A stretch of 38,903 nt of DNA, taken from Nitrosomonas sp. GTDB taxonomy: Bacteria > Pseudomonadota > Gammaproteobacteria > Burkholderiales > Nitrosomonadaceae. A program made the translations under genes and the position numbers. Below, piece by piece: positions 18,176-25,567 of the stretch. The DNA is taken from NCBI GenBank assembly GCA_017879645.1, contig JAAEXZ010000040.1, positions 1-38,903 of the forward strand. The letters are read 5' to 3'. Position 1 is the stretch's first letter; each line of letters opens with the position of its first letter. The notes below the pieces were generated by a model. The model saw only the letters and a list, made by a program, of their open reading frames with translations, made no database searches and was not told where the DNA came from.

Positions 18176-19798
18176 ATGACTGCAAATTACCCATTACTTC
18201 TCAAGCAGATCTGGCATACGCCATTGGCTAGCGCAGCAGACCGGCCAATCATTTATCGCGACCGGTATCGCTCGAATTATCGTCAGACTTATGCACGCAT
18301 CAACCGGTTTGCTGCTGCGATGGCGGCGTCGGGTATCAAGCGCGGCGACGTCATTGCGGTGATGGATCACGATAGTCACCGCTATTTTGAATGTTATTTT
18401 GCGATTCCGATGTACGGAGCCGTCATGATGACCGTCAACAGCCGGTTGACGCCAGCGCAGATCGTCTACACCCTGAATCATTCGCAAGCCGCACTGTTAT
18501 TATTACATGCCGACTTTATGCCGATCATCGAAAGCATTTGGCAGCAATTGACAGGAATACGGAAAATCATCGTACTGAACGATGGTGATGCATTACCGTC
18601 CACTTCGCTGAACTTGGATGACGAGTACGAAACCTGGTTGAAGGACCGGTCCGATCATTTCGGTTTTGCCGATTTTGACGAAAATACGCGTGCAACGGTT
18701 TTTTATACGACCGGTACGACCGGGTTACCCAAGGGCGTTTTTTATACCCATAGGCAGTTGATGCTGCATACCCTGGCGGCAGGTATGGCGCTGGCGGCAC
18801 CGGCAAGGCAGCAGCGATTTCACGCCAGCGATGTGTATATGCCGCTGACGCCGATGTTTCATGTGCACGCTTGGGGGATTCCCTACATCGCCACATTGTT
18901 GGGTGTCCAGCAGGTTTATCCCGGCCGCTACACGGCGGAATCGTTGCTGCGATTGATCGTTCAGGAACGCGTGACCTTCTCGCATTGCGTGCCGACGTTA
19001 TTGCAAATGATCCTGACGGCGGCGCAAGCGGGCGGTGCCGATTTGCGCGGCTGGAAAGTGGTGGTGGGTGGTTCGGCGCTGCCACAAGCTTTGGCCAAGC
19101 AAGCAATGGATATGGGAATTGATTGTTTTGCCGGTTACGGGTTATCGGAAACCGCACCGATTCTGACGCTGGCTCAATTAATTGATGAATCAGATAATAA
19201 GATCTCTGAAGAAGCGTCGATGATCCAACGTTGCAGCGCCGGACGCGCGATTCCGCTAGTGGACATGCAAATTGTCGATGGCGCGATGCAACCCCGGGCT
19301 CGCGACAATTGCAGCCAAGGCGAGATTGCGGTACGTGCGCCATGGCTGACGCAAGGCTACTTGAATGACTCCGAAGCCAGTGCGACTCTTTGGCAGAGAG
19401 GATATCTGCATACCCAGGACATCGGCGTGATGAGTGCGGATGGTTATCTGCGCATTACTGATCGGCTCAAGGATGTGATCAAGGTGGCAGGGGAATGGGT
19501 ATCGTCGCTGGAAGTGGAAAATGCCCTGGCTTCCGTTGCCGGTGTCAGGGAAGTTGCGGTGATAGGAATACCGGATTCGCGCTGGGGGGAAAGGCCACTG
19601 GCTTTGCTGGCGGTGGATCCGGCAAGGTTTGATGAATCCGCGGTGCAGCAACAGATTCGCTTATCGGTTTCGCAAGGCGTGATTTCCAAACATGCACTGC
19701 TGACCCATTTCAAACAGGTGGAATGCATTGCCAAAACCAGCGTCGGCAAGGTCGATAAAAAAGCATTACGTTCTGAACATGCGAGTACTCATCGTTAA
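18176..19798 (+). CDS. Free-standing fatty acyl-CoA/AMP ligase
   Basis: This 540-residue ANL-superfamily adenylating enzyme would activate a carboxylic acid with ATP to an acyl-AMP and then an acyl thioester. The P-loop motif is FYTTGTTGLPKG at about residue 180, followed by MPLTPMFHVHAWGIPY, GYGLSETAP at about 320, the hinge region TRDIGVM-like QDIGVMSADGYLRITDRLKD, and a C-terminal VGKVDKKAL lysine motif. It resembles medium- and long-chain acyl-CoA synthetases of the AlkK type. It begins 22 bases after the RND gene and is followed at once by the acylase gene. In this pairing it probably supplies the fatty acyl starter of the peptide. A plain fatty-acid metabolism role is the alternative. 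Confidence 0.88.
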   Translation: MTANYPLLLKQIWHTPLASAADRPIIYRDRYRSNYRQTYARINRFAAAMAASGIKRGDVIAVMDHDSHRYFECYFAIPMYGAVMMTVNSRLTPAQIVYTLNHSQAALLLLHADFMPIIESIWQQLTGIRKIIVLNDGDALPSTSLNLDDEYETWLKDRSDHFGFADFDENTRATVFYTTGTTGLPKGVFYTHRQLMLHTLAAGMALAAPARQQRFHASDVYMPLTPMFHVHAWGIPYIATLLGVQQVYPGRYTAESLLRLIVQERVTFSHCVPTLLQMILTAAQAGGADLRGWKVVVGGSALPQALAKQAMDMGIDCFAGYGLSETAPILTLAQLIDESDNKISEEASMIQRCSAGRAIPLVDMQIVDGAMQPRARDNCSQGEIAVRAPWLTQGYLNDSEASATLWQRGYLHTQDIGVMSADGYLRITDRLKDVIKVAGEWVSSLEVENALASVAGVREVAVIGIPDSRWGERPLALLAVDPARFDESAVQQQIRLSVSQGVISKHALLTHFKQVECIAKTSVGKVDKKALRSEHASTHR

Positions 19799-19805
19799 AC
19801 CCGGA

Positions 19806-21782
19806 ATGAACATGATGAGATCCTTTTTTGCCGGTTGTGCGCTGCTGTCCGTTTTGGTGTTGAATTCATGCCAAACAACCGAACCATTACCAATTAAGCA
19901 CGGAAATCCCGAAATTTTGTGGGATTCCTGGGGTGTGCCGCACATCGTTGCAGCTCACGATAGCGATGCTTTTTATGCGTTTGGCTGGGCGCAGGTGCGC
20001 AGCCACGCCGATTTGCTGCTCAAACTGTATGCGATGGCGCGGGGACGTGGCGCCGAATACTTTGGTGAAGACTATCTGGCCGCGGATCGCTCGACTCGTT
20101 TGCTCGGTATTCCGGCTCTGGCTGAGCAATGGTATCGGCAGCAGGAAGTCGGATTCAAAGACAATTTGGCGGCATTTGCCGCTGGCATTAATGATTTTGC
20201 CCGCCGCCATCCCGAGGCGATTTCCGATCAGGCCAAAGCTGTTCTGCCCGTAACGCCGCAAGACATCCTTGCACATACCACGCGAGTAATGACTGTTTTT
20301 GTCGCCGCCATTTCGGAATGCGGCGCTGTGCTACCGGGCTTGGATTTTAATCATCAACCGGCGGGCTCAAACGGCTGGGCCTTGGGTGCTAAGTTTTCCA
20401 GCAGCGGCAATGCGATGCTGCTTGCCAATCCCCATCTGAGCTGGCACGGCATGGAAACACTGTTTGAAGCCCACATTCTATTGCCCGACGTAAATCTCTA
20501 TGGCGCAGCTTTGGTTGGATCACCTGTTCTGCAAATGGCGTTTAACGATCATTTGGGCTGGACGCATACGGTGAATCCCATGGATGGTTGTGATGTATAC
20601 CGGCTGAGATTGGCAGGTGATCATTTGAATGAGGGTTACTGGCTCGATGGTGAGATGAATGCTTTCGAGGTGAGTAGCGAAACTATATGGATTCGCCGGG
20701 ACGATGGCCGTATGGATAGCGAAATCTTGACTATTCGCCGCGCGGCGCAGGGACCTGTGATCGAACATGCCGGAGAAATTCTGTCGATTCGCCTAGCATT
20801 GCTTGAAACGCAGCAATTGGCAGGGATGAATCAACAATGGTGGGAAATGGGGCGGGCGACTGATCTGGAGAGATTTCAAGAAATCCTGGCGGGTGGTCAT
20901 TTGCCATTATTCAATGTGATTTATGCTGATGCGAACAAGCACATTCTGCTGGCGTATAACGGCATCATTCCGCAGCGCGCGACCGGTGACACGGCTTTTT
21001 GGCGGAAACCCGTGATTGGCGATGATTCCCGATTGATCTGGAAGGGAGTGCATCACTATCGGGATTTGCCCAAGGCCGTGAACCCGGACTCTGGCTGGTT
21101 GCAAAATAGTAATGGCGCGCCATGGTATATGACCTTGCCCGTACTTGATAAAAATCAGTACCCGGAAAATGTGACTGCTGATGTCACCAATAATCGTGAA
21201 TTGCAAAGCTTGCGAATGCTGGCATCCCGGTCAACAATGAGTTTTGAAGAATTGATTGCTGCCAAGCATTCGACCCACTCACTGGCTGCAGATCAATTGC
21301 TGAATGATCTGTTATCGATCGCACTCGCTAGCGGCGACCCACTCGTACATCAGGCTGCGGCAATCTGGCATCGATGGGATCGGCAGTTTTTGGCGGAAAG
21401 CCGCGGTGCAAGGCTTTTCAGTCTCTGGTTTGGGAAATGGGTTGAAGCCACGATTGCCAAAGCAACCAAAGCAGACCCTGATTACGTTTTTACCCCTGAT
21501 CAGTTACTGGGCGACCTTTTTTACTCGCAACCGTTTGATTCTTCAAAACCGCTGATTACACCACATGGACTGGCCGATAAGTCGCTTGCATTGAACGCTT
21601 TACGCGAAGTCACCGCCCAATTGCTTGCCGAGACCGAAAAGCTTGATATTGCCTGGGGTGAAGTCGCCCGCTTGCGCCGCGATGGAATCGATTTGCCTGG
21701 TAATGGCGCTGATACGGACTTTGGGGTTTTTAGGGAAATTGTTTACGAACCGGATGTTGATGGAAAATTAAAATCGTCTTAA
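19806..21782 (+). CDS. PvdQ/penicillin-amidase-type Ntn acylase, C-terminally truncated by a frameshift
   Basis: This Ntn-hydrolase amidase would remove a fatty acyl chain from a siderophore precursor in the periplasm, as PvdQ does. The N terminus looks like a lipoprotein signal (FAGCALLSVLVLNSC). Family marks are WDSWGVPHI, the self-cleavage site AGSNGWALG whose Ser becomes the beta-chain nucleophile, LLANPHLSWHG, and DVTNNRELQSL. The present frame gives 658 residues and stops at 21780-21782, inside a 17-bp tandem duplication. Removing one copy restores a frame to 22009 and 728 residues, near the family's usual size. The missing tail is part of the beta-chain core, so this form is likely inactive. 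I chose ATG 19806; the frame is open upstream into the ligase gene. Confidence 0.9.
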   Translation: MNMMRSFFAGCALLSVLVLNSCQTTEPLPIKHGNPEILWDSWGVPHIVAAHDSDAFYAFGWAQVRSHADLLLKLYAMARGRGAEYFGEDYLAADRSTRLLGIPALAEQWYRQQEVGFKDNLAAFAAGINDFARRHPEAISDQAKAVLPVTPQDILAHTTRVMTVFVAAISECGAVLPGLDFNHQPAGSNGWALGAKFSSSGNAMLLANPHLSWHGMETLFEAHILLPDVNLYGAALVGSPVLQMAFNDHLGWTHTVNPMDGCDVYRLRLAGDHLNEGYWLDGEMNAFEVSSETIWIRRDDGRMDSEILTIRRAAQGPVIEHAGEILSIRLALLETQQLAGMNQQWWEMGRATDLERFQEILAGGHLPLFNVIYADANKHILLAYNGIIPQRATGDTAFWRKPVIGDDSRLIWKGVHHYRDLPKAVNPDSGWLQNSNGAPWYMTLPVLDKNQYPENVTADVTNNRELQSLRMLASRSTMSFEELIAAKHSTHSLAADQLLNDLLSIALASGDPLVHQAAAIWHRWDRQFLAESRGARLFSLWFGKWVEATIAKATKADPDYVFTPDQLLGDLFYSQPFDSSKPLITPHGLADKSLALNALREVTAQLLAETEKLDIAWGEVARLRRDGIDLPGNGADTDFGVFREIVYEPDVDGKLKSS

Positions 21783-21797
21783 AATTAAAATCGTCTT
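21764..21797. repeat. Perfect 17-bp tandem duplication that frameshifts the acylase
   Basis: Two exact head-to-tail copies of AAAATTAAAATCGTCTT occupy 21764-21780 and 21781-21797. With one copy the codons read on through Lys-Leu-Lys-Ser-Ser-Tyr-Gly-Asp into a conserved acylase tail. With two copies a TAA appears at the junction. Confidence 0.97.
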
Positions 21798-22009
21798 ATG
21801 GTGATTCGTTTATTGCAGTCATTGAATTTTCCAAACCGGTACGTGCACAAGTGCTGATGACCTATGGTAACGCAACACAACGTCCATTTCTTGAAATGCA
21901 TAATCAATTGGAACTCGCCGCAAAACAGCAACTACGACCTGCCTGGCGCATTCGGAGTGAAGTTGAGAGCCATGTGAGATTCCGTGAAATTTTAAAGACT
22001 CGGGATTAA
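21798..22009 (+). pseudogene. Detached C-terminal tail of the acylase (out of frame)
   Basis: After the 17-bp duplication the shifted frame encodes about 70 residues beginning YGDSFIAVIEFSKPVRAQ, then LMTYGNATQRPF and LRPAWRIRSEVE, and stops at 22007-22009. This is the typical end of penicillin-amidase-family proteins. It has no start codon or ribosome binding site of its own in this frame, so it is not expected to be translated. Confidence 0.9.
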
Positions 22010-22350
22010 CAAAACCTGCTTCGGCGGCTTGCCACATAACCCGATGTAATTCATGATGTAATTTTTATTGCAATCATTTGGGGAGCTTATCATGTTTAAT
22101 AACATATTAAATCTTCGATACAGGAGATGATTTTGCTGAATTATCTCAAGCAAAATTTTGTGCTCTGGATTGTTAAATGCTGCGATCTAAAAAAGCTTAA
22201 ATACTTCCTTCAAACATGCTTACAAAGACTTCATTTCACCTCCTATCAAGACCTATCAAGATTGGGTTAAATAATCGCTGTCATCGCTGCTTAGATGTAT
22301 AAAAAGTAATATTTCCGAAATGTATTACTATGTTTTGAAATGTAGATAAG
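22010..22350. other. Intergenic stretch with no gene I can support
   Basis: This AT-rich sequence lies between the acylase remnant and the convergent small gene. A 47-codon frame at 22127-22270 has GGAG abutting its ATG but no recognisable content. I see no clear terminator. Confidence 0.5.
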
Positions 22351-22785
22351 CTATTGGGAAAAATGAACTGGCCTTGGTGTTGCAGTAGGCGTGTTTAACT
22401 GGGTTAAAGCAAACTGTGCTGTACCATGTAAGTTCACGATGGAGTAGTTGGGTTGAGAACCGGATTGGTGCCGGTAGGCGTGTGACGCCTTGTGTGTCGT
22501 GATGCCGATGACCTGAATGCGAGTCTCGGTGGCTGCGGATTTTACCGTTATTATCGGTAAAATCAGCGTGAAAATGACTTCACCATCTTCCGGTACATCT
22601 TCGAGTGTTACCGTGATCAATTGACCGATGTTGGTATCTTGAATCTGGATCTCGTTACCACGAAATATCCAATGTTGTTGTTTTATGCGGCAGTTAAAAA
22701 TCGGCAAACCGATAATGTTTGAATATGTAATTTGTAGGGGACCACGGCTTAATTCAAAAAGATTGGCTTGTGCGAGACTTTCCAT
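22351..22785 (-). CDS. Hypothetical protein, 144 residues
   Basis: I do not recognise this protein. The ATG at 22785 has a very good ribosome binding site (GGAGGGTACTTTG before it), better than the further upstream GTG of the open frame at 22848. It begins MESLAQANLFELSRGP and is rich in alternating hydrophobic and polar residues (ITVTLEDVPEDGEVIFTLIL), suggesting an all-beta domain. No signal peptide, membrane helix or metal-binding motif is visible. It stands alone, converging with the acylase region, with AT-rich sequence upstream. The strong initiation site and balanced composition make a real gene likely. Confidence 0.6.
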   Translation of the reverse strand: MESLAQANLFELSRGPLQITYSNIIGLPIFNCRIKQQHWIFRGNEIQIQDTNIGQLITVTLEDVPEDGEVIFTLILPIITVKSAATETRIQVIGITTHKASHAYRHQSGSQPNYSIVNLHGTAQFALTQLNTPTATPRPVHFSQ

Positions 22786-23314
22786 CAAAGTACCCTCCGG
22801 TTTGATTTTTTTATTTTTTACAGAAATGTGTAACACAGCCGTGACCACCTATACCAAAATTATTTTCTCAGGCAATTTATTATTGAAAAACATATTGATA
22901 TTGAATAATAAACTGATGTGAACGCTTTGGGTATGGTGGTGAGCTTGTAAATTATACGAATCAAAATTTTTCGTAATGTAAACATGGTTTGCGAGTTCGG
23001 GGCTGTGATTTTTCACACAAGCAGGGTGATTCCAAGAAGAGATCATTAAAATGATAGTGTGGATATGGTTATGCTCGTGGAAACCAAAAATGGCATTACA
23101 TTCTGATTTTGCAAAGATTGTAATCAGAACAGCTTCGGCAGTTTGGAATGATCATTTCATTTTTTCAATTAAACGTTCATCCAACTCCAATTTGTAAATT
23201 CATTAACGACTCCATGAAAACAGTTCAATTTAACAAAACTGCCAACCGGAGTCGTTATGTTCATCTCCAATTTCTAATCAAGAAGTAAACTTCATTGCAG
23301 ATCGAGATGCCTGG
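22786..23314. other. Intergenic region with two inverted repeats
   Basis: No gene is supported here. Between the start of the 144-residue gene and the end of the glycosyltransferase gene lie a 9-bp AT-rich inverted repeat (TTTATTATT at 22876-22884 and AATAATAAA at 22904-22912) and the nested hairpin at 23205-23256. The first could be an operator for the small gene; this is a guess. Confidence 0.45.
23205..23256. repeat. Nested inverted repeat (possible hairpin)
   Basis: AACGACTCC at 23205-23213 pairs with GGAGTCGTT at 23248-23256. Inside it CAGTT at 23221-23225 pairs with AACTG at 23237-23241. The structure lies about 50 bases downstream of the glycosyltransferase stop, so a terminator-like or mRNA 3'-end role is possible, but no T-run follows on the reverse strand. 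Confidence 0.5.
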
Positions 23315-25477
23315 TCAAGATATAAGCTCGGGTAGTTTGTTCTGATGATGATCACGTAACAATTCAAGTGCTGTTCTTGCTTGGGTAAAATCAGGTCGTT
23401 GCTCAAGCACAGCTCGAAAGGCCTGTTGCGCTCCGGAAAAATCACCACTCGCATTAAGCAATGCACCCAGATTGAACTGGGCTATCCATTTGTCCTGCGA
23501 AATAGAAGATTCAAGCCATTGGCGATAAATCTCAATCGCACCGTCGAAATCGCCTTGTGCTTGAAGTCGTTCAGCCTTTATCGCTACATCTGTAATATGC
23601 TTAAGTTTTTGAATCTGCTTCGAACTTAGAGTGATATCTGCCACAAGCTGTGAATCTGGTATCTGCTGATTCAGGTGGGTAACTAGTTCTCTGTAGTGTG
23701 CCTCAAGATTTCTTGCGAACCGGGTAGTGTCGAAAAGAGCGCTGTTTTCTTTGGCATCTGTGAGCCTCTGGCGTAAAGCTTCCAGTGAAATGGGATTGTT
23801 CGCCAATTCTACCGCCTTGTTTTCATAAGTTTCCAGATCGTATGTGATGAGTTCAGGCAGACCCGCAGCGGTTAGCAGGGCACCAGCCATCCGGGAAGCA
23901 AACGAGCGACCACATAGTGTAAGAACAGGAAGTTCCATCCACAGTGCATCATTGGCCGTGGTTCCAGCATTGAAGGGAAATGTATCCAGAAACAGGTCGG
24001 CAACATGATAGCGTGCCAGATAATCGGCAGGCAAAGTACGTTCCGCAAAGAAAATCCGTGTTGGGTCGATTCCTTGCAGTTCTGCTTGTTTCCTGAGATT
24101 GGTTTCTGCCCAAGGGTTATCGGAGAGCAACCATAAAACGCTATCGGGTGTACGTCGCAGGATATTCATCCATGTAGTAAATACTTCCAAGGTGTATTTG
24201 TGATTGTTATTGAAGGAGCAGAAGACAAATTTGTTATCAGGCAGTCCGCAGGATTCTCTGGCAGGAGCAGGGCTGATTTGACGTTTTCGATCACTAACCT
24301 GATATATATCCGGCATATAGAGTGGTTTTTCGGAATAGAAACCCGCGTATTCCTCGGGAATGAGAAAGCGATCTGCAATTACATAATCGACGCAAGGTAG
24401 TCCTGTCGTTGCTGGAAGACCCAGATAGGTGATCTGGATCGGCGCAGGACGATGTGCCAACATCTGAATTCGGGCTTTGTTAGTTTGTCCGTGGAGATCG
24501 ATGAGAATATCGATTTCGTGTTCCCGGATTAGCCTGGCTGACTCTTCATCGTTCAGGTGATGGATTGGTATGTAGTGATCCACAGCCTGGATAATCCGCT
24601 GGCGTAAGTCCGAGCCATCATTGGGCGACCAGCAGAATGCATAAATCTCAAATTTGTCCTTGTCGTGTTGTTCGAACAATTCTACGGTCAGCATGGCAAC
24701 CGGATGTGTACAGAAATCTCCCGAGCAATAAGCAATGCGAATTTTTTTATGTTGATAGCCATGGGATGGGGCAAGTCTGGGTAAGTCACCGGGTATTTTG
24801 GCTCGACTAAAGTTGAGTGCAGCTGCGAGCTGGGTACCGGGTTCATCGGAAATGTTCAGCATCGCAAGAGCAGAAGTTGCTTTGCGCAATGTGCTTGCCT
24901 CGGTAGCGCCCACTGGTTCATAAATCGGCCAGCGGCATTGTTTTTGACGCATGAAGATCAGGTGATGGATGACATCCGATTGATTGGGTTTCAGTAATAG
25001 GCTTTTTTCCAGAGCCTCGCAGGCAGGTTGGTATTGCTTGAGCGTTTCTTGTAATCGCCCAGTGCTGTTCAGCGCGGAAACCAGCACAGCGAGTTCTGCT
25101 GGCGCATCTGAATGGGCTGTTTCTTCCACTTGTTTCCACTGGGCAAGTGCAGTCTGAGCATTGTTCAGTCGTTCGTAAATCAATCCAAGATTGAAACGCG
25201 CTGCGACGAAATTGGGGTTGATGGCTAATGCAGCTTCATAGGCTTCCTGGGCGCCAACAAAGTCTTTTTCTGAAAACAGGCTGACGCCCAGATTAAACCA
25301 AGCGAATACGTCGTCGGTGGTGCGGTTACGCTTCAACCAAGTTTGATAGAGTATGGCAGCGAGGCTGGCTGGAAAATTTTTCTGATTGGCATAAGTAACA
25401 AGATCGGAAAATTTAACATTTCTTTGCCAGATACCCTGGAGCCAGGCAGTGTAGTCGGATTGTAATTGCACAGACAT
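23315..25477 (-). CDS. TPR / SPINDLY-type O-GlcNAc transferase-like glycosyltransferase (GT41 family)
   Basis: This 720-residue protein has TPR-like repeats at about residues 50-170 (AWFNLGVSLFSEKDFVGAQEAYEAALAINP and following). A GT41 catalytic region follows at about 235-610 with IRIAYCSGDFCTHPV, DILIDLHGQTNKARI, APIQITYLGLPATTG, FVFCSFNNNHKYT and DLFLDTFPFNAGTTANDALW. A C-terminal TPR pair covers about 640-710. Family enzymes transfer a sugar from a nucleotide sugar to Ser or Thr of proteins. No signal peptide is seen, so it should act in the cytoplasm. A good GGGAG site precedes the ATG. The gene lies just behind the Ser/Thr-dense octad-repeat gene, with a terminator between them. The repeat protein is therefore its likely substrate, by inference. 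Sugar identity is unknown. Confidence 0.92.
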   Translation of the reverse strand: MSVQLQSDYTAWLQGIWQRNVKFSDLVTYANQKNFPASLAAILYQTWLKRNRTTDDVFAWFNLGVSLFSEKDFVGAQEAYEAALAINPNFVAARFNLGLIYERLNNAQTALAQWKQVEETAHSDAPAELAVLVSALNSTGRLQETLKQYQPACEALEKSLLLKPNQSDVIHHLIFMRQKQCRWPIYEPVGATEASTLRKATSALAMLNISDEPGTQLAAALNFSRAKIPGDLPRLAPSHGYQHKKIRIAYCSGDFCTHPVAMLTVELFEQHDKDKFEIYAFCWSPNDGSDLRQRIIQAVDHYIPIHHLNDEESARLIREHEIDILIDLHGQTNKARIQMLAHRPAPIQITYLGLPATTGLPCVDYVIADRFLIPEEYAGFYSEKPLYMPDIYQVSDRKRQISPAPARESCGLPDNKFVFCSFNNNHKYTLEVFTTWMNILRRTPDSVLWLLSDNPWAETNLRKQAELQGIDPTRIFFAERTLPADYLARYHVADLFLDTFPFNAGTTANDALWMELPVLTLCGRSFASRMAGALLTAAGLPELITYDLETYENKAVELANNPISLEALRQRLTDAKENSALFDTTRFARNLEAHYRELVTHLNQQIPDSQLVADITLSSKQIQKLKHITDVAIKAERLQAQGDFDGAIEIYRQWLESSISQDKWIAQFNLGALLNASGDFSGAQQAFRAVLEQRPDFTQARTALELLRDHHQNKLPELIS

Positions 25478-25492
25478 TCAATGTTCTCCCAG

Positions 25493-25533
25493 AAAAAACC
25501 CACGGTATTGATCGTGATAGACCATACCGTGGG
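25493..25533 (-). terminator. Rho-independent terminator between the repeat gene and the glycosyltransferase gene
   Basis: On the reverse strand CCCACGGTAT (25533-25524) pairs with ATACCGTGGG (25508-25499), a perfect 10-bp stem, followed at once by six T (25498-25493). It lies after the repeat-protein stop and just before the GGGAG site of the glycosyltransferase gene. Readthrough could set a high substrate-to-enzyme ratio. Confidence 0.85.
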
Positions 25534-25567
25534 GTTAAGTTGCACAGAATTACAGAGCTGTTTCCGA

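Noticed and set aside
22127..22270. 47-codon open frame
   Set aside because: GGAG abuts the ATG with no proper spacing, and there is no recognisable content.
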